From NCBI GenBank assembly GCA_963971225.1, contig OZ020270.1, positions 65,476,932 to 65,540,931 on the forward strand: a stretch of DNA of 64,000 nt, in the 5' to 3' direction. A model generated the notes under the pieces. It made no database searches, was not told the origin of the DNA, and saw only the letters and a list, made by a program, of their open reading frames with translations. The first letter of the stretch is position 1. Each line of letters opens with the position of its first letter. A program made the position numbers and the translations under genes. This DNA comes from Melieria omissa (Eukaryota; Arthropoda; Insecta; Diptera; Ulidiidae). This document shows positions 53,899 to 64,000 of this stretch, in pieces.

Positions 53899-55314
53899 CT
53901 ATGGATTCGCCAGCTCCCTGTTTTGCGCGCCTATAATCTTCAGCATGGATTCAGCCTCCGGAACCGGCGGCGGAATCCAGACCGAGACTATAGGCCTCAA
54001 AGGGAGGATGGATCGGGAGACGACCTCTAACTTGGCGCCCGGCCAGAGTTCGCCCAGGCCACCGATTGCGGAACGGATGAAATCCAAAGATTTCGTGTTC
54101 CCGCAGCCGATGACCTTGACGCCCTTCTGCCAGCCCGCTCCGTCGAAGACGGTCTCCTCCCCATCAGCCCGAACTATGGCATCCAGAATTTTTGATTCGA
54201 CAAGCAGCCAGTTGGCGGCCGAAATTTTCCCGTCGGGATCGTTCCGGTCAATAACAGCTGCTTGCAACTCATTGGGGACGGAAAAACTGGTAGACTGGTG
54301 GGTCTTTGGTTTTTTCGCCTCCTTCTGAGCATCCTCACCGGATCTGGCCCTCTTGGCAGCCTTGCCAGCCTTGGGGGTAGCCGTGGCTGTTTTTGAGCCG
54401 TCCCCGGTGATGATCGGCTTGCTAATCCTTTTGGCAGCTTGAACAGCAGCAGCCGCAGTATTACCAGCGACCACTGCTGTCTTACCGCTGACAGCGGGAA
54501 CCGCGCCGGCTGGGTCCTTAGCAGCCTTGCCACTAGGTGGCTTGTTGGCTGCAGCGTGGACTGCCGTCGCGCTCCCACACCCCGCGGGAGCTGCCTTAGG
54601 GCCATGTGGGGCCTCAGGTTTCCCTGGCTCCGCCGATCCGACTGTTGCCGTTTTTCTTTCGAACTTTGCAACAATCTTCTGGTGTTTCTTGATGAGAACT
54701 TTGTCCCTGTTTGTCAGGGACGACGGTTCCACCAAGCTCATTTTGCGGAGGTACTGAGCTGAACATTTGTAAGCCTTACGTGCTTTCTGATCTGCGGTTC
54801 TCTCCTCAGCTTTAGTCTCCTTCGGGGGCTCACCTAGCAAAGTGGCTTCCAGATCAGGGTCCAGAGTTTCGATGCTGCTACCTTGTGATAGGGTGGTAGC
54901 CTCATCGTCGGTGGCAGCACCGATTCGCAGACCGCACAATCTGGAGCCTATGTCTAGGCCCTCCTCATTCGACTTTAAGGCTGGTTGTCGCTGAAGCGAC
55001 ATTGCCTTCTTCCCAGTAGCATTAGTAGACTGCATGACCTGGGGTCCCGTCACACAGCCTGAGAAGTTGCTGGATATCGACGCCAGGTGGCCTTCTCGCT
55101 CACCACCTACCGCCGGTACTGGGCATCCGACTCCCTGCACCGTAACTTCGTTCTTTTCCTCAGCCACCACAGACGGACGGAAAGACACCACTTCCCTGTG
55201 GGATTTCTTTAAAGTCTGCCATCCCACGCACAAAAAGACTCGGACTCGACCGCCCCTAACCTGGGGAAAACAGACGTCGTTGTGTGCCGCCCCTAACCTG
55301 GGGAACAGACGCAC
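53899..55314 (-). CDS. LINE ORF1 (Gag-like, RRM-type C-terminus)
   Basis: 471 residues open; the first ~90 are probably leader read in frame, and Met94 (55035) is a plausible start. The middle is Ala/Lys/Pro-rich and basic (about 210-350), suited to RNA binding. The last ~120 residues ('NELQAAVIDRNDPDGKISAA' to 'IGAQNREL') resemble the RRM-like module in ORF1 of Loa/Jockey-type LINEs. No CCHC knuckle is visible. It would form the LINE RNA particle. Confidence 0.75.
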   Translation of the reverse strand: MRLFPRLGAAHNDVCFPQVRGGRVRVFLCVGWQTLKKSHREVVSFRPSVVAEEKNEVTVQGVGCPVPAVGGEREGHLASISSNFSGCVTGPQVMQSTNATGKKAMSLQRQPALKSNEEGLDIGSRLCGLRIGAATDDEATTLSQGSSIETLDPDLEATLLGEPPKETKAEERTADQKARKAYKCSAQYLRKMSLVEPSSLTNRDKVLIKKHQKIVAKFERKTATVGSAEPGKPEAPHGPKAAPAGCGSATAVHAAANKPPSGKAAKDPAGAVPAVSGKTAVVAGNTAAAAVQAAKRISKPIITGDGSKTATATPKAGKAAKRARSGEDAQKEAKKPKTHQSTSFSVPNELQAAVIDRNDPDGKISAANWLLVESKILDAIVRADGEETVFDGAGWQKGVKVIGCGNTKSLDFIRSAIGGLGELWPGAKLEVVSRSILPLRPIVSVWIPPPVPEAESMLKIIGAQNRELANP

Positions 55315-55475
55315 ACTGGGTAGGTCTTAGTTGTTGCTCCTCAACCGGCCTGCCTAACGTGGGAACCAATGTCAGGAGACAGCGCAATTGCTGCCTCCGG
55401 TCAGTATAGTCCGGTGAATCATTGCTAACGTAAGCCCCCACACCGCGACAAGGTGCCTACCCGAGTGGGGGTTGA

Positions 55476-55770
55476 TTAAGTTACATAAAAATTATTGCAT
55501 AATACTGTCTACTATAAGCAATCTTTCCACATTTTGCCCATTTCGACTGCATGTGTCGCAGTTTTCGTCGAATCCATTTTGTAGGGATGCCGTAGAATGG
55601 CTGGTCTAACGGTACAATTTCTTTGTATACGTAATACAGACTGCGTATAAAGTGCGCGTCTGTTTTGTTAATTGCACACAAACGCACATTTACATTTTGA
55701 GGAAAAAGTACTTAAAGATGCAACCAACAATTCATTCCTAACTGTTCGGACTCTGCACATATGAATATTA
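55476..55770 (-). other. Spacer with an unrecognised 68-codon reverse frame
   Basis: The reverse frame 55687-55481 ('DQPFYGIPTKWIRRKLRHMQ') has protein-like composition, but no family was recognised and no splice or start context supports it. Confidence 0.3.
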
Positions 55771-56280
55771 TGTAACCAATGTCAAACGTTCTCACGGCAG
55801 AATTGGGCTCGGTTCCCACCGCTGCAAATATTAATATTACGCGCCAGTGTTATCCAACATTTGGCAGTCAATGCATTTTGCATACTCAAGGTCAATTCGA
55901 CAGTCAATGCATTTTGCACACTCAAATTTCACTTAGTTAATCGCAACATAAGCAGAAGCGGCGTAATCAATATACAATACAGTTTGGGCAAGCGTGGGAA
56001 TGCTAAGTCAGCAGCGAGGCCCAACGTGCCCGTAAGAACGTTTGACATTGGAAATATTATAAAAGCCAAAGAAAATTGTAATTTACAATTTTGAACAGCA
56101 AACAGGCAACGCGTTTATTCTTTGCTCCGGGCTGGATTGAGTCCAAGTGCTCAGTTCAGCAATTCAACTGTCCTGAATCGGTTCAAGTGCCGATTCAAGA
56201 CTTCAATTCAAACTGTTCTGAATCGGTTCAAGTGCCGATTCAGACTTCAACCTATTCAGTGGCAAACTAGTCGCTGAACA
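55771..56280 (+). repeat. BEL/Pao 5' LTR (510 bp)
   Basis: TG...CA ends (TGTAACCAATGTC...GCTGAACA). TATAAAA at 56058-56064. It contains direct repeats 'GACAGTCAATGCATTTTGCA' (partly at 55863, again at 55899) and a doubled 'CTGAATCGGTTCAAGTGCCG' (about 56174 and 56219), each able to form a small hairpin ATCGG...CCGAT. Confidence 0.85.
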
Positions 56281-56283
56281 TTT

Positions 56284-56301
56284 TGGTGACCCCGACGTGA
56301 T
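56284..56301 (+). promoter_or_regulatory. Primer-binding site, tRNA-Trp type
   Basis: TGGTGACCCCGACGTGAT starts 3 bp after the LTR and is complementary to the 3' end of animal tRNA-Trp (...ATCACGTCGGGGTCA-CCA), from memory of that tRNA. Confidence 0.8.
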
Positions 56302-56346
56302 CCTTTCACGTTAGAAACAGGCAATAGGAGTGCCCCAACATCAACA

Positions 56347-56425
56347 GTTCATCCTCGGCAGCAAGAGACTGCCGTCACAACTTCATTCGTCCTCGGCAGT
56401 AAGAGACTGCCGTCAAAACTTCAGT
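56347..56425 (+). repeat. Duplicated hairpin in the BEL leader
   Basis: 'CCTCGGCAG(C/T)AAGAGACTGCCG' followed by 'TCA(C/A)AACTTCA' occurs twice in tandem. Each copy can form a 6-7 bp stem with an AAGAG loop. The position between primer site and gag is where RNA packaging or dimerisation signals lie in retroelements; that role is inference. Confidence 0.65.
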
Positions 56426-56456
56426 AAGCAGAACGCAACCTTCGGATCCAGCAACA

Positions 56457-58100
56457 ATGAAGACAATGCAAGATTTAGTAGCTGAACAATCTGAACTGGG
56501 TCAGGAAGTTCAGCAACTAATCACCAACTTCAGAAAGGACTCGAAGGACAGGAAGACAAGTCGCAAATACTACACCGAACGTATTAAGCGACTGAGTTGT
56601 GGAATCAGTTCGACCACAGCGACACAACCATCAGAGAAGTGCCGGGTGTAGACACAACCGATGTTTTCTTCACCAAGGACTATTTCAACAACATCAAGGC
56701 GTTGGTAGAGAAGTACAGCGACATCCTCAGCAGTGAATTAAATGCGCTACAACCTCCGGCCGCTACCATCAAAGAACCGGCAGGTTTAGCAGCTCTACCG
56801 AAACCACCACCATGTGAGGAACCAGATGCAAACGCATCGCGCCTGGTTCGGAAACAAATTGCCATGGGCACTTCACTGAGGCGACTCATCGCAGATGCCA
56901 ATCGTCAAACGGATATGCAGGCGAAGTCGTTCTACGAGGTCAATATCGGAAGAATTGAAAGGCTGTGGAACGAAATTGATGCCATAAATTTCGAGCTTTG
57001 GGAGTGCACTAGCGATCCTCCTGCAGTGGGATATGATCTTGAGAATTATATGGAGCTTGAGGAGTTGGTTCAGTCAAACCTAATTTCATTGGCCTCAAGG
57101 CTGGCAGATTACGAACCACAACAAGTGAGCAGCAAGTCAGACACCGCTTGCCTATCGCTTCCCAAAGTAACCATTTCAAAGTTCGACGGAAATTACTTGA
57201 AATGGGCTCAATTCGATGATTTGTTCACGGAAATGATCCACAAACAAGAACTTCCTGGCGCACAAAAAATGTGGTATCTCAAGGGCAGCCTGTCCTGAGA
57301 AGCCGAAGGTTTGATTCGACACCTGTCAGTGACCAACGAAAATTATGAAACAGCCTGGAGGTTGCTGCAAGAGCGGTACCACAACAAGAGGATCATCGTT
57401 GGAACAATCACCGAACGAATCCTGAATCAACCATCAATGACAGCCAATTCATCAGCGGCAGAACTAAGAACACTAACTACACGACGTCACGCTTGAGGGA
57501 CTGTTAGCTCTAAAAACTCAGAGACTAGAAACCGATTCATGGTCTCCATTACTGCTCCATTGCCTGCTGCCTAAACTGGATAAACAAAGCCGCATGTTAT
57601 ACGAGCAATCATTAACACATCCACGAGAGATCCAGTCTACTCAAGAATTTATGGCTTTCCTGGAAACCAGATTCCAGTCGTTGGAGGCAATTGGTCATAA
57701 GGAGAAGCCAAGCTCCGCAAAAACCCTTACCATAGCTGTAGACAATCAAAAGGTGTTAAGCTTTAAAGTCTGTAACAACGGATCACATCCATTATATCAT
57801 TGCAAGGCATTCCTGCAAACACCACAAGATCGCATCAAGGCAATTCAGCGGCTAAACCTGTGCCTGAATTGTCTGCGCATAGGACATAAGGCCACTGATT
57901 GCAGAGCTCGTCACTGCAGTAAATGTAACAAAAAACATAACACACTACTGCATCTATCAGAGCCAACCAAGGCCAGTAACCAGCCAGGTCCCAACTCCAA
58001 GCAGGAAGTGCTGGTCGAGAGAACCCACCAACAGCCTTCAGCACTGCTGACGGCATCTTCGCCAATCCAGGGGTATGTTTGCTCAGCACCGCCATCATAA
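56457..58100 (+). pseudogene. BEL/Pao Gag (several breaks)
   Basis: Starts at ATG 56457. Breaks: frameshift near 56605, TGA at 57296-57298, frameshift near 57490. Pieces match the order of BEL/Pao Gag: N-terminal helical region, a capsid-like part with 'LPKVTISKFDGNYLKW', and C-terminal zinc fingers with C90, C93, H98, C103 and C108, C111, H115, H120 in the frame starting 57594. Gag coats element RNA in virus-like particles; this copy cannot make it. Confidence 0.87.
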
Positions 58101-58618
58101 GAATAGCTACGATCTATGGTGATTTCGTCTGCAGAGCAATACTGGATTCTGGATCACAAGTAAACTTAATGACGGAAAGATTGGCGAAGAAACTGAACCT
58201 GCAGCTGCAGCCATCTCCATTGTGGATAGAGGGCATTGGTAGAAGTAAAAAGGATGCAAGATATAGCGTGACCACAAAAATCCAGTCCCGCATCAATAAC
58301 TTCAACGTGGCCTTCAGCGCTTTCGTCATGTCCCGGATCATTTCAGCCCAACCAACACAGCTTCTGAATACTTCAGACTGGCCAATTCCACGAAACATAA
58401 ATTTGGCTGATCCGGACTTTTTTAAGCCAAATCACGTTGATCTATTAATTGGGGCAGAATTCTACCACAGCCTTCTGTCAATAGGTCAGATTAAATTGGC
58501 TGATGGATTGCCGAATCTGCAGAACAAGGTTTTCGGATGGATATGCAGCGGCAAAATTAGCGATGCCGATCAGGAAGCTCTTATCTGCGGCGCACAGTGG
58601 CTGATTCTGCCGACGTAG
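58079..58618 (+). pseudogene. BEL/Pao aspartic protease (truncated Pol)
   Basis: 179 residues in a frame shifted from gag. The catalytic 'LDSGSQVNLM' (D23-S-G) and the following 'NVDLLIGAEFY' type segment ('HVDLLIGAEFYHS') are the pattern of the DUF1758 protease of BEL/Pao. The frame ends at 58618, before any RT motif. Confidence 0.85.
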
Positions 58619-59304
58619 CTTGCAAAAGTCGATTTTGTCATGTTCGATTTGGGGGAAACTGTTATACTTGTCCGATAGATAAATGCTTGGACCTAAGAAA
58701 TCCGAAAACCTTAACTAAATTGGACAAATAGTTTTGCTTGTAGAGCCCGTCAAAGTTGAGCAATTTTAAAGTGTGAAATAATATCAGCAATTTGCACTTT
58801 TTCGGCAAAGCTGAAGTTTTAAAATACGGAAAGGAGCAAATTAATTGAAACTTTTTCCACCAGCATCGTAAAAGAAGGCATTTGTAGTAAATAATTAAAT
58901 AAAAAAAAAAAAGTTGGTTGTTGTTGTTTTCTTTTCATAGGAACTCACTTGAAGCACTCTTTTTATCACTCTTTTTGAACTTTCGATAGACTCTCAAAAA
59001 AAAGCCATACTTGCCACGGTTCCGTCTTTGGGGAAATTGTTCACTAGTCTTCTCTGAGTACTGCCCTGAAGAGATCGGGTGCCCGATTTTGCCCGACTGG
59101 ATTTTACAGCGATTTTTCTGTGGCCACCTCGCGCAACTTTGTGCTTTCTGGTGCGTGCGTTCGAACAAGTTCGTCAAGATTTTGATAGTAAATCAATTAC
59201 ACGCGATTATAATCGTTATCGGGCATGCAAATTTGGATTTTGGCTTCATTTAAGATGTGATACAAGCTTGCAACTTCATATTAAGTCGATTTTTTTTTAC
59301 GTAT
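58619..59304 (+). other. Spacer
   Basis: No gene recognised. Poly-A/T-rich around 58900-58930. Ends in GTAT (59301-59304), the target duplication of the next solo LTR. Confidence 0.4.
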
Positions 59305-59390
59305 TGTAACGATAAGACGCTGTGCAAAGCAACCCTGTCGCTACGCGCCGTGCTATAATTCAATCTGGCAACGACGGCCGCGATAATAAG

Positions 59391-59510
59391 GGAAACTTTT
59401 AGGCCAACCTGGCAATGATGGAAACTTTTAGGCCAACCTGGCAATGATGGCAACTTTTAGTCCAACCTGGCAATGATGGAAACTTTTAGTCCAACCTGGC
59501 AATGATGGCC
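59391..59510 (+). repeat. Minisatellite in LTR U3
   Basis: Four tandem, slightly different copies of a block of about 29 bp built on 'TTTTAGGCCAACCTGGCA' and 'ATGATGG'. The array LTRs have only two such blocks, so this LTR has expanded. Confidence 0.8.
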
Positions 59511-59577
59511 GCGATCATCATGGAAACCTTTAGTCCACTTTGGAATGTGCGAGAACGATCTGCGCAATGGCCGGACA

Positions 59578-61159
59578 CAGTGTTGCCGCTGAAAAATTTT
59601 AAAAAGTCGCCGAAAAAGTGTCACAGCCGCAAAAAAAGTGTCAAGTGATCCAATTTTGTTATACTATGTATATAAGTATAAACTTTCATTATTTCACCTT
59701 TCGAAACTCATTATTTTTAATAAATTTCTGAAGAATATAATTTTCTGTGAAAAAAACTGTTTTCTCCTAAAAATTATCGATAAGAAATATATTAAAAAGT
59801 CCCAATATGCATGTTTCGTATTTATTACGAAAACATTTCAAAGCATATGCGTGATATACTTACTTATCCATTGGGAGCCATCAAAATTAATTTGGCACAA
59901 ATAACTTAGGCAATGCCACAAAATAGCGCATTAATTCAGATTAATTTTGTACATTTTGCGGGAAAACTTTGGCATTATAAAAGGGTTGCAAGTAGTTTAA
60001 ATGTTGCCAGACGTATAATATCTAAGTACTTAAGTGTCACCTTTGAAAAGTGAATACTAAACGGAAGGCATATTTTGAGTATTTTGAAACACGCAAAATT
60101 AAAAAAAATTAACTTTACGAAACAATTTTCAAAATGTAGGGGAATTCTTTGTAAGGTGCTACTCTTTGTAATGTGCCACTCCTGCTCGATTTTGATGTTC
60201 CAGCAATCCAAGCAAAAAAATTCCTACCGTCATTTAAGGTGTATATGACAACATAAATTTTAATGCGGTTTTTAAGGGGGAAAAATGTAAAATTTGGTTA
60301 TGAAAAAACTTAAAAATAAAGCTGAAGGTTTTTGTTGCGGTGAAAAATAAATCAAATACGTCGAAAAAAACTAAGGTAAATATCAGTGTTGGACTTAATT
60401 TTTAATGCTTTTTCATAATCCGAAATGATATCCGAGCATATCGTAAGAGGAGAACATTTATTCAATGATTTCCAAAATGGCGTGAAAATGTAAAATGCCA
60501 CCTTTTTTTTCTTTGTAAAGTGCCACCCCTCTTTTTTCATTTTATTTGTGATACTATATCGGTAAAATTACTTTTTCTTGCTCGGAATCGTCATTGAAAT
60601 GAATTTAAAGTGTTAGTCAATTTTTCTCTAATCCTACCATGAGGCAAAAATTAGTTCAGTTGTGTATATTAATGCCCATATGGTTATTCGTTTAATTCGT
60701 TACCATTCAATATGCATTTGGCATTTTCTATTCAATTCAAATTAAATTCAATAATCTTTCGTAAATTTTCTAAATCATGCATTTTTACTTGAGATTTCTA
60801 AGTTTTTTGCGATTTTTTTAGGGGATGGCACTTTGAATTAAAACTTTTAGGTTGGGAAATTGGCTGTAAAATAAGTATTTACAAAAAATTCAAATTAGGT
60901 GTTTCCTTCTTCCTCCTTTAAACCGTCTTTCGAACGGTATATTAACATTGGCGATAAGTTAATTTTCTAACGAGTTATATGAAAAAACATTACATAGAAT
61001 TCCTTTACATATAAACTTTTTGATAAAAAAAGGGGGCAAAAGTCGCATGATTTTGAAAAAAAGTGTCAAAATAAGCCTATTTTTAAAAAGTCGGTGTCAG
61101 GTGGCATCGATCTCCAAAAAGGGTCAATTTGACACTTTAGTCGCACAACGGCAACACTG
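59578..61159 (+). mobile_element. hAT-like element (1582 bp) inside the second solo LTR
   Basis: Ends CAGTGTTGCCG and its perfect inverted copy, with exact 8-bp duplications GCCGGACA at 59570-59577 and 61160-61167. AT-rich interior with repeated 'AAAGTGCCAC' (60158-60530) and subterminal 'AAAGTGTCA' words; no transposase ORF. It is a different element from the one at 48981, though both are hAT-like. Confidence 0.85.
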
Positions 61160-61385
61160 GCCGGACAGGTGTAAAAGGCAGCCGGGTGCGGCGCAGCGAG
61201 TCAGTCTGATTTTGACTAGTGAAGGTGCCACATGGAGTAATTGAGCAAATACTTAAGTGTAAAGACATTGAAGTGTAAATCTGTGAAATAAAGTAATTGT
61301 TGGTTTATTTTATTGACTGCGTTTGAGAAACTGAGTGTGTTTTAGTTATGTAACAGCCCACTAGAACTAGTATTCGTAACAGTAT

Positions 61386-61960
61386 ATTGCTGTCAGCTCG
61401 AAGTAAAGAGCACTTTTGCTGGATGTGCAGTTCGCAAGTACGAAAAATAAGTTGGCTTTCATTTCCGGCAATCAACTATCATACTCGTATATCCTTTGAT
61501 GTAAAGTTGTTTTTTTAACAAAATACTAACACTGTGCCTGGCATAAAATTTTTTAATTTGAGCAAAACTCAGTCAGTCGCCATTAGTCTCTGAGTTGAAG
61601 CGCGCCAATGAAACAATTACAGTCAGTCCAGTAGAAGCGTGATCGACCAAATTTTCACTTAGAGTACCGTTATCAAAAAAATTTGAATGCACCCTAGTAG
61701 CCTCATCATTTTTGTAATACGCACTGCAAAAATTGTCAGTTTCGTGAAACAATTACAAAGTAGACGGGGTTTTAACAAGATGAGCTCCGCGTGAGAGAAG
61801 CGACTTGAAGCCATATTCCTTTGTCTACACCCTAGAGGGCCGTAAATGTCACGTTTAGCTGCACCAAAATATATGAAGATGTCAAAGTCATTCGTAACGA
61901 AGTGGACGAATCGGTATATATATATATATATACTATATATATATATATTATATATATATA
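61386..61960 (+). other. Spacer ending in a TA microsatellite
   Basis: No gene recognised. An (AT)n/(TA)n run occupies about 61915-61960 and abuts the start of the next retroelement. Confidence 0.45.
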
Positions 61961-62119
61961 TGTGGGAATGGAAAATCTGACAGCACCACGCAAGCGAAAG
62001 GAGACGCGCGGCGTCGGTTTTGAGTTGAGTTGAGTTCGTGACGTGCACCAGCCAGCATCGCGGCATATCGTTTTAAATTTCAATTGTTCAAGGTTTTAAT
62101 TCAATAAAACGCCATAAAT

Positions 62120-62133
62120 TTGGGGGCTTGTCC
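62120..62133 (+). promoter_or_regulatory. Primer-binding site, tRNA-Pro-like
   Basis: TGGGGGCTTGTCCG resembles the tRNA-Pro primer site used by some retroelements (one mismatch in the first 14 bases). Its place just upstream of gag supports the call. Confidence 0.5.
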
Positions 62134-62197
62134 GAAAAATAAAAGCAGTGAATAAAACATTAAAGAAATCACGTACGATTCAAAATTGTATAAGACG

Positions 62198-63512
62198 ATG
62201 GCTGCGCTGGGTGCATTTGTAGACGTTCGCGAAAGCCTTAGAAAGTGTCGTAAGGAAAGCGTCGCGACTTTGCATAAATTAATTTTTGAATACGACGGCG
62301 ACCGAGCGAATAGGAAAAGATTGCGCGAATTCGAAGGCTTTGAGTACAACGACGGTGACGGCAAATTAAATAAAAAAATCGAGTTTATTAACGCAAATAT
62401 GAGCGCGGGTGATCTGGTGACAATTTGTGGCATTCTAGGAATCAGCTACAAGGTTGACGATTTGAAGGCGCACATTCTGCGTAATTTGCGCAAAGGGCAG
62501 TTGCTATGCGCAAAAGCGAGCACAAACGACGCCGACGATGTAAGCGAGGAAAGCAGCGACGACGACGACGCAAATACAGTAGGCGATGCAAATAACGGTA
62601 CAAATTCAAACCACAACGAAGTAGAAACACGACGACTACAGCGCAGGCGTAGCGGTTCAACGAAGACAGTGGATGGAAGAGCGAACGATGATGGCTTTGT
62701 GTCATTTGTAGACGACGATGACAGAAGTGTGGCAGCGTTGCCAATGGCACGGTTTGCACTTAATTTTCGGGATGTGGAGGATTCTATCCGACCATTCGAC
62801 GGTGTACTACCAGTTGAAGTGTGGATTCGCGAGTTTGAAGAGACAGCAGCAGTGATGTGCTGGGACGAGTTCCAAAAATTTGTGTTTGCTAAAAAGTCAC
62901 TTAAAGGGCTAGCAAAAATGTTTATTTTGAGTGAGCGGGGCGTCACGTCCTGGAGCAAGCTGAAGTGCGCGTTGCTTGAAGAATTTCAAACGGTTACAAA
63001 CTGCGCAATTACATAAGTTATTGTCCGGAAGAAAGATGAAATCCGATGAGACTGTGCAAGAGTATTTTTTTACAATGAAAGACTTAGCAGCGAGTGGTAA
63101 CGTTGATGACAGTGCTTTGATGCAGTACGTAATTGATGGCGTGCAAGACCTGAATGTAAACAAAACAATTCTATATGGCGCGGCGAGTGTAAAAGAATTT
63201 AAGCAAAAGTTGAAGTGTTATGAAAATATGCGCGAGAAGAACAAGCAGACACAGCGGTCAAAAGACAACGAAAAGGAAAAGCCGACCACGTCGAGAAATG
63301 ATAGAAAAGAAATCGTATGCTACAATTGTGGCAACAAAGGACACAAATCAGCGGAGTGTTTAAATAAAGACAAGGGCACCAAGTGTTTTGCGTGTCAGCA
63401 GTTCGGCCATATCTCGAAAAATTGCCCGTCAAAGACAAACCGTGATTCTGTAAGAAATGTGAACGTGATAGATGTGAAAAACGATCTCATGCGCACGGCG
63501 ATTAACCCTTAA
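62198..63512 (+). pseudogene. Gag with two CCHC knuckles (one frameshift)
   Basis: Met at 62198, in a good initiation context, is preferred over the upstream in-frame Met at 62186. The first frame runs to 63016 and the second from 62976 to 63512; the shift lies near 63000, inside a conserved capsid-like stretch. The N-terminal third has an acidic run at about residues 120-135 ('EESSDDDDAN'), then the capsid-like region. The second frame ends with CYNCGNKGHKSAEC and CFACQQFGHISKNC, two CX2CX4HX4C knuckles for RNA binding. The protein ends in a stop right after; no protease follows. Best fit is a Ty3/Gypsy Gag. Confidence 0.85.
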
Positions 63513-64000
63513 ATGCATATTGACGTAAAACTGCAACATACCACTAACACGGCTACCAAATCATTATTATGAGCGCAACGCATACTGTTGTGGAATTACT
63601 ACTATCAGGACAATATTTTTTATCGAGTGGCAGCACCTTTTTTCTTTCGCCGCGTCTGTCAAATGCCATCTTGACATTCACAAAGCATTGACTGTCGGAA
63701 ATTTGTAGCAGGTGAAAATTGGAATAGTGTTTTTGCAGTAAATAGTTGATTTTCGAAGGTAAATAAGTGATTTTTTTTATTTTATTGTAATAATTCATCT
63801 TCTTTTCGGTACAGTAATTGGTTAGGACAATAGCATTTTGGATTTTGTACAAATTGCTTCTATTTTGATGTTGTAAATCTGCAACACTATGCAGTTAGTA
63901 CAGACAGTATGCCCATATCTGTGATCTGATATATTTTATTGTTTTGCAGTTGCAACCACGAATTCAAGGGAGATAGAAGAATATTTAGCCTTAATTGACT
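63513..64000 (+). other. Right-edge sequence without recognisable gene
   Basis: No ORF or repeat with support; a stretch with 'TATTTTATTGTAATAATTC' and similar AT-rich words. Confidence 0.4.

Larger units (their letters stand above)
51209..55475 (-). mobile_element. RNase H-bearing LINE (Loa/I-like), endonuclease deleted
   Basis: Reverse-strand non-LTR element of about 4.3 kb. Its order is 5' leader, ORF1 (55314-53899), RT (53613-52564), RNase H and zinc knuckle (52557-51319) and a 3' tail ending in three TAACC repeats (seen as TTAGG on this strand at 51209-51226). The sequence passes from the end of ORF1 into the pre-RT linker with no APE endonuclease domain, so about 700 bp or more is missing. 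RNase H after RT places it in the I/Loa/Bilbo assemblage; the clade is not fixed. Confidence 0.85.
55771..58618 (+). mobile_element. BEL/Pao LTR retrotransposon, 5' half
   Basis: LTR 55771-56280, tRNA-Trp-type primer site 56284-56301, gag 56457-58100 and aspartic protease 58079-58618. Similarity stops at 58618; RT, RNase H, integrase and 3' LTR are absent. Several frame breaks show an old copy. Confidence 0.9.
59305..61381 (+). mobile_element. Second solo LTR of the array family, split by a hAT-like element
   Basis: 59305-59577 and 61160-61381 are two parts of one LTR (TGTAACGATAAG...TATTCGTAACA) in forward orientation, flanked by GTAT at 59301-59304 and 61382-61385. U3 carries about four tandem copies of a ~29-bp 'AACTTTTAG(G/T)CCAACCTGGCAATGATGG' block at 59391-59510. 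The TATA position reads TGTAAAA, a weakened box. Confidence 0.9.
61961..63512 (+). mobile_element. Ty3-type retrotransposon, 5' fragment
   Basis: A short candidate LTR (about 61961-62119, starting TGTGGGAATGG, with AATAAA at 62103-62108) precedes a primer-site-like TGGGGGCTTGTCCG (62120-62133) and a gag with two zinc knuckles. Nothing of Pol follows; similarity ends with gag. The 5' LTR limit is uncertain because no second LTR is available for comparison. Confidence 0.65.

Overview
The window looks like intergenic or heterochromatic DNA of a higher (cyclorrhaphan) fly, built almost entirely of nested transposable elements. The evidence is arthropod-type TATA/TCAGT promoters in the LTRs, P-like, hAT-like, mariner and fly-type LINE/BEL/Ty3 families, and a degraded Ack-like kinase exon whose residues resemble the Drosophila protein. 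A tephritid is possible but not proven. No intact host gene was found; the only host-like coding sequence is a pair of adjacent broken gene fragments (eIF3i-like and Ack-like, 46.2-47.3 kb). All calls come from reading the sequence; no database was searched.

Region by region. 1-17053: a head-to-tail array of one Ty3/Gypsy-type element, four complete units plus a partial one, period 3774-3775 bp. Each unit is 5' LTR (476 bp), tRNA-Leu-type primer site, gag, integrase, 3' LTR (425 bp), then ATAT. Protease, RT and RNase H are absent from every unit, so gag abuts integrase; in the last unit they form one 887-residue ORF. Units alternate in a 7549-bp dimer pattern. 17058-31850: AT-rich DNA with P-like and hAT-like non-autonomous DNA transposons and two decayed pieces of a transposase that resembles the RAG1/Transib core. 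32077-39031: a 2.8-kb segment present twice in tandem, carrying a solo LTR and one arm of a giant foldback element; the second copy has a mariner insertion. 37993-43789: the complete foldback, with tRNA-like A/B-box segments in its arms and a CR1-like LINE with two open ORFs in its right arm. 44688-46027: a Mutator-like element with about 100-bp inverted repeats, internal tandem repeats and a nested hairpin MITE. 46257-47295: the eIF3i/Ack fragments. 48738-50725 and 59305-61381: two solo LTRs of the array family, each split by a different hAT-like element at almost the same spot of its promoter. 51209-55475: a Loa/I-type LINE lacking its endonuclease. 55771-58618: the 5' half of a BEL/Pao element. 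61961-63512: the 5' end of another Ty3-type element with a two-knuckle gag.

How the parts relate. Almost nothing here works together as a pathway. The array family also supplies both solo LTRs, so one retrotransposon lineage has shaped much of the window. Target-site duplications let several insertions be ordered: the 2.8-kb duplication predates the mariner; the foldback predates the LINE; and three DNA transposons landed one after another in a single target of about 30 bp near 23-25 kb. The most unusual items are the Gag-integrase array with higher-order structure, the RAG1-like relics, and the tRNA-bearing foldback whose centre is also a duplication junction.
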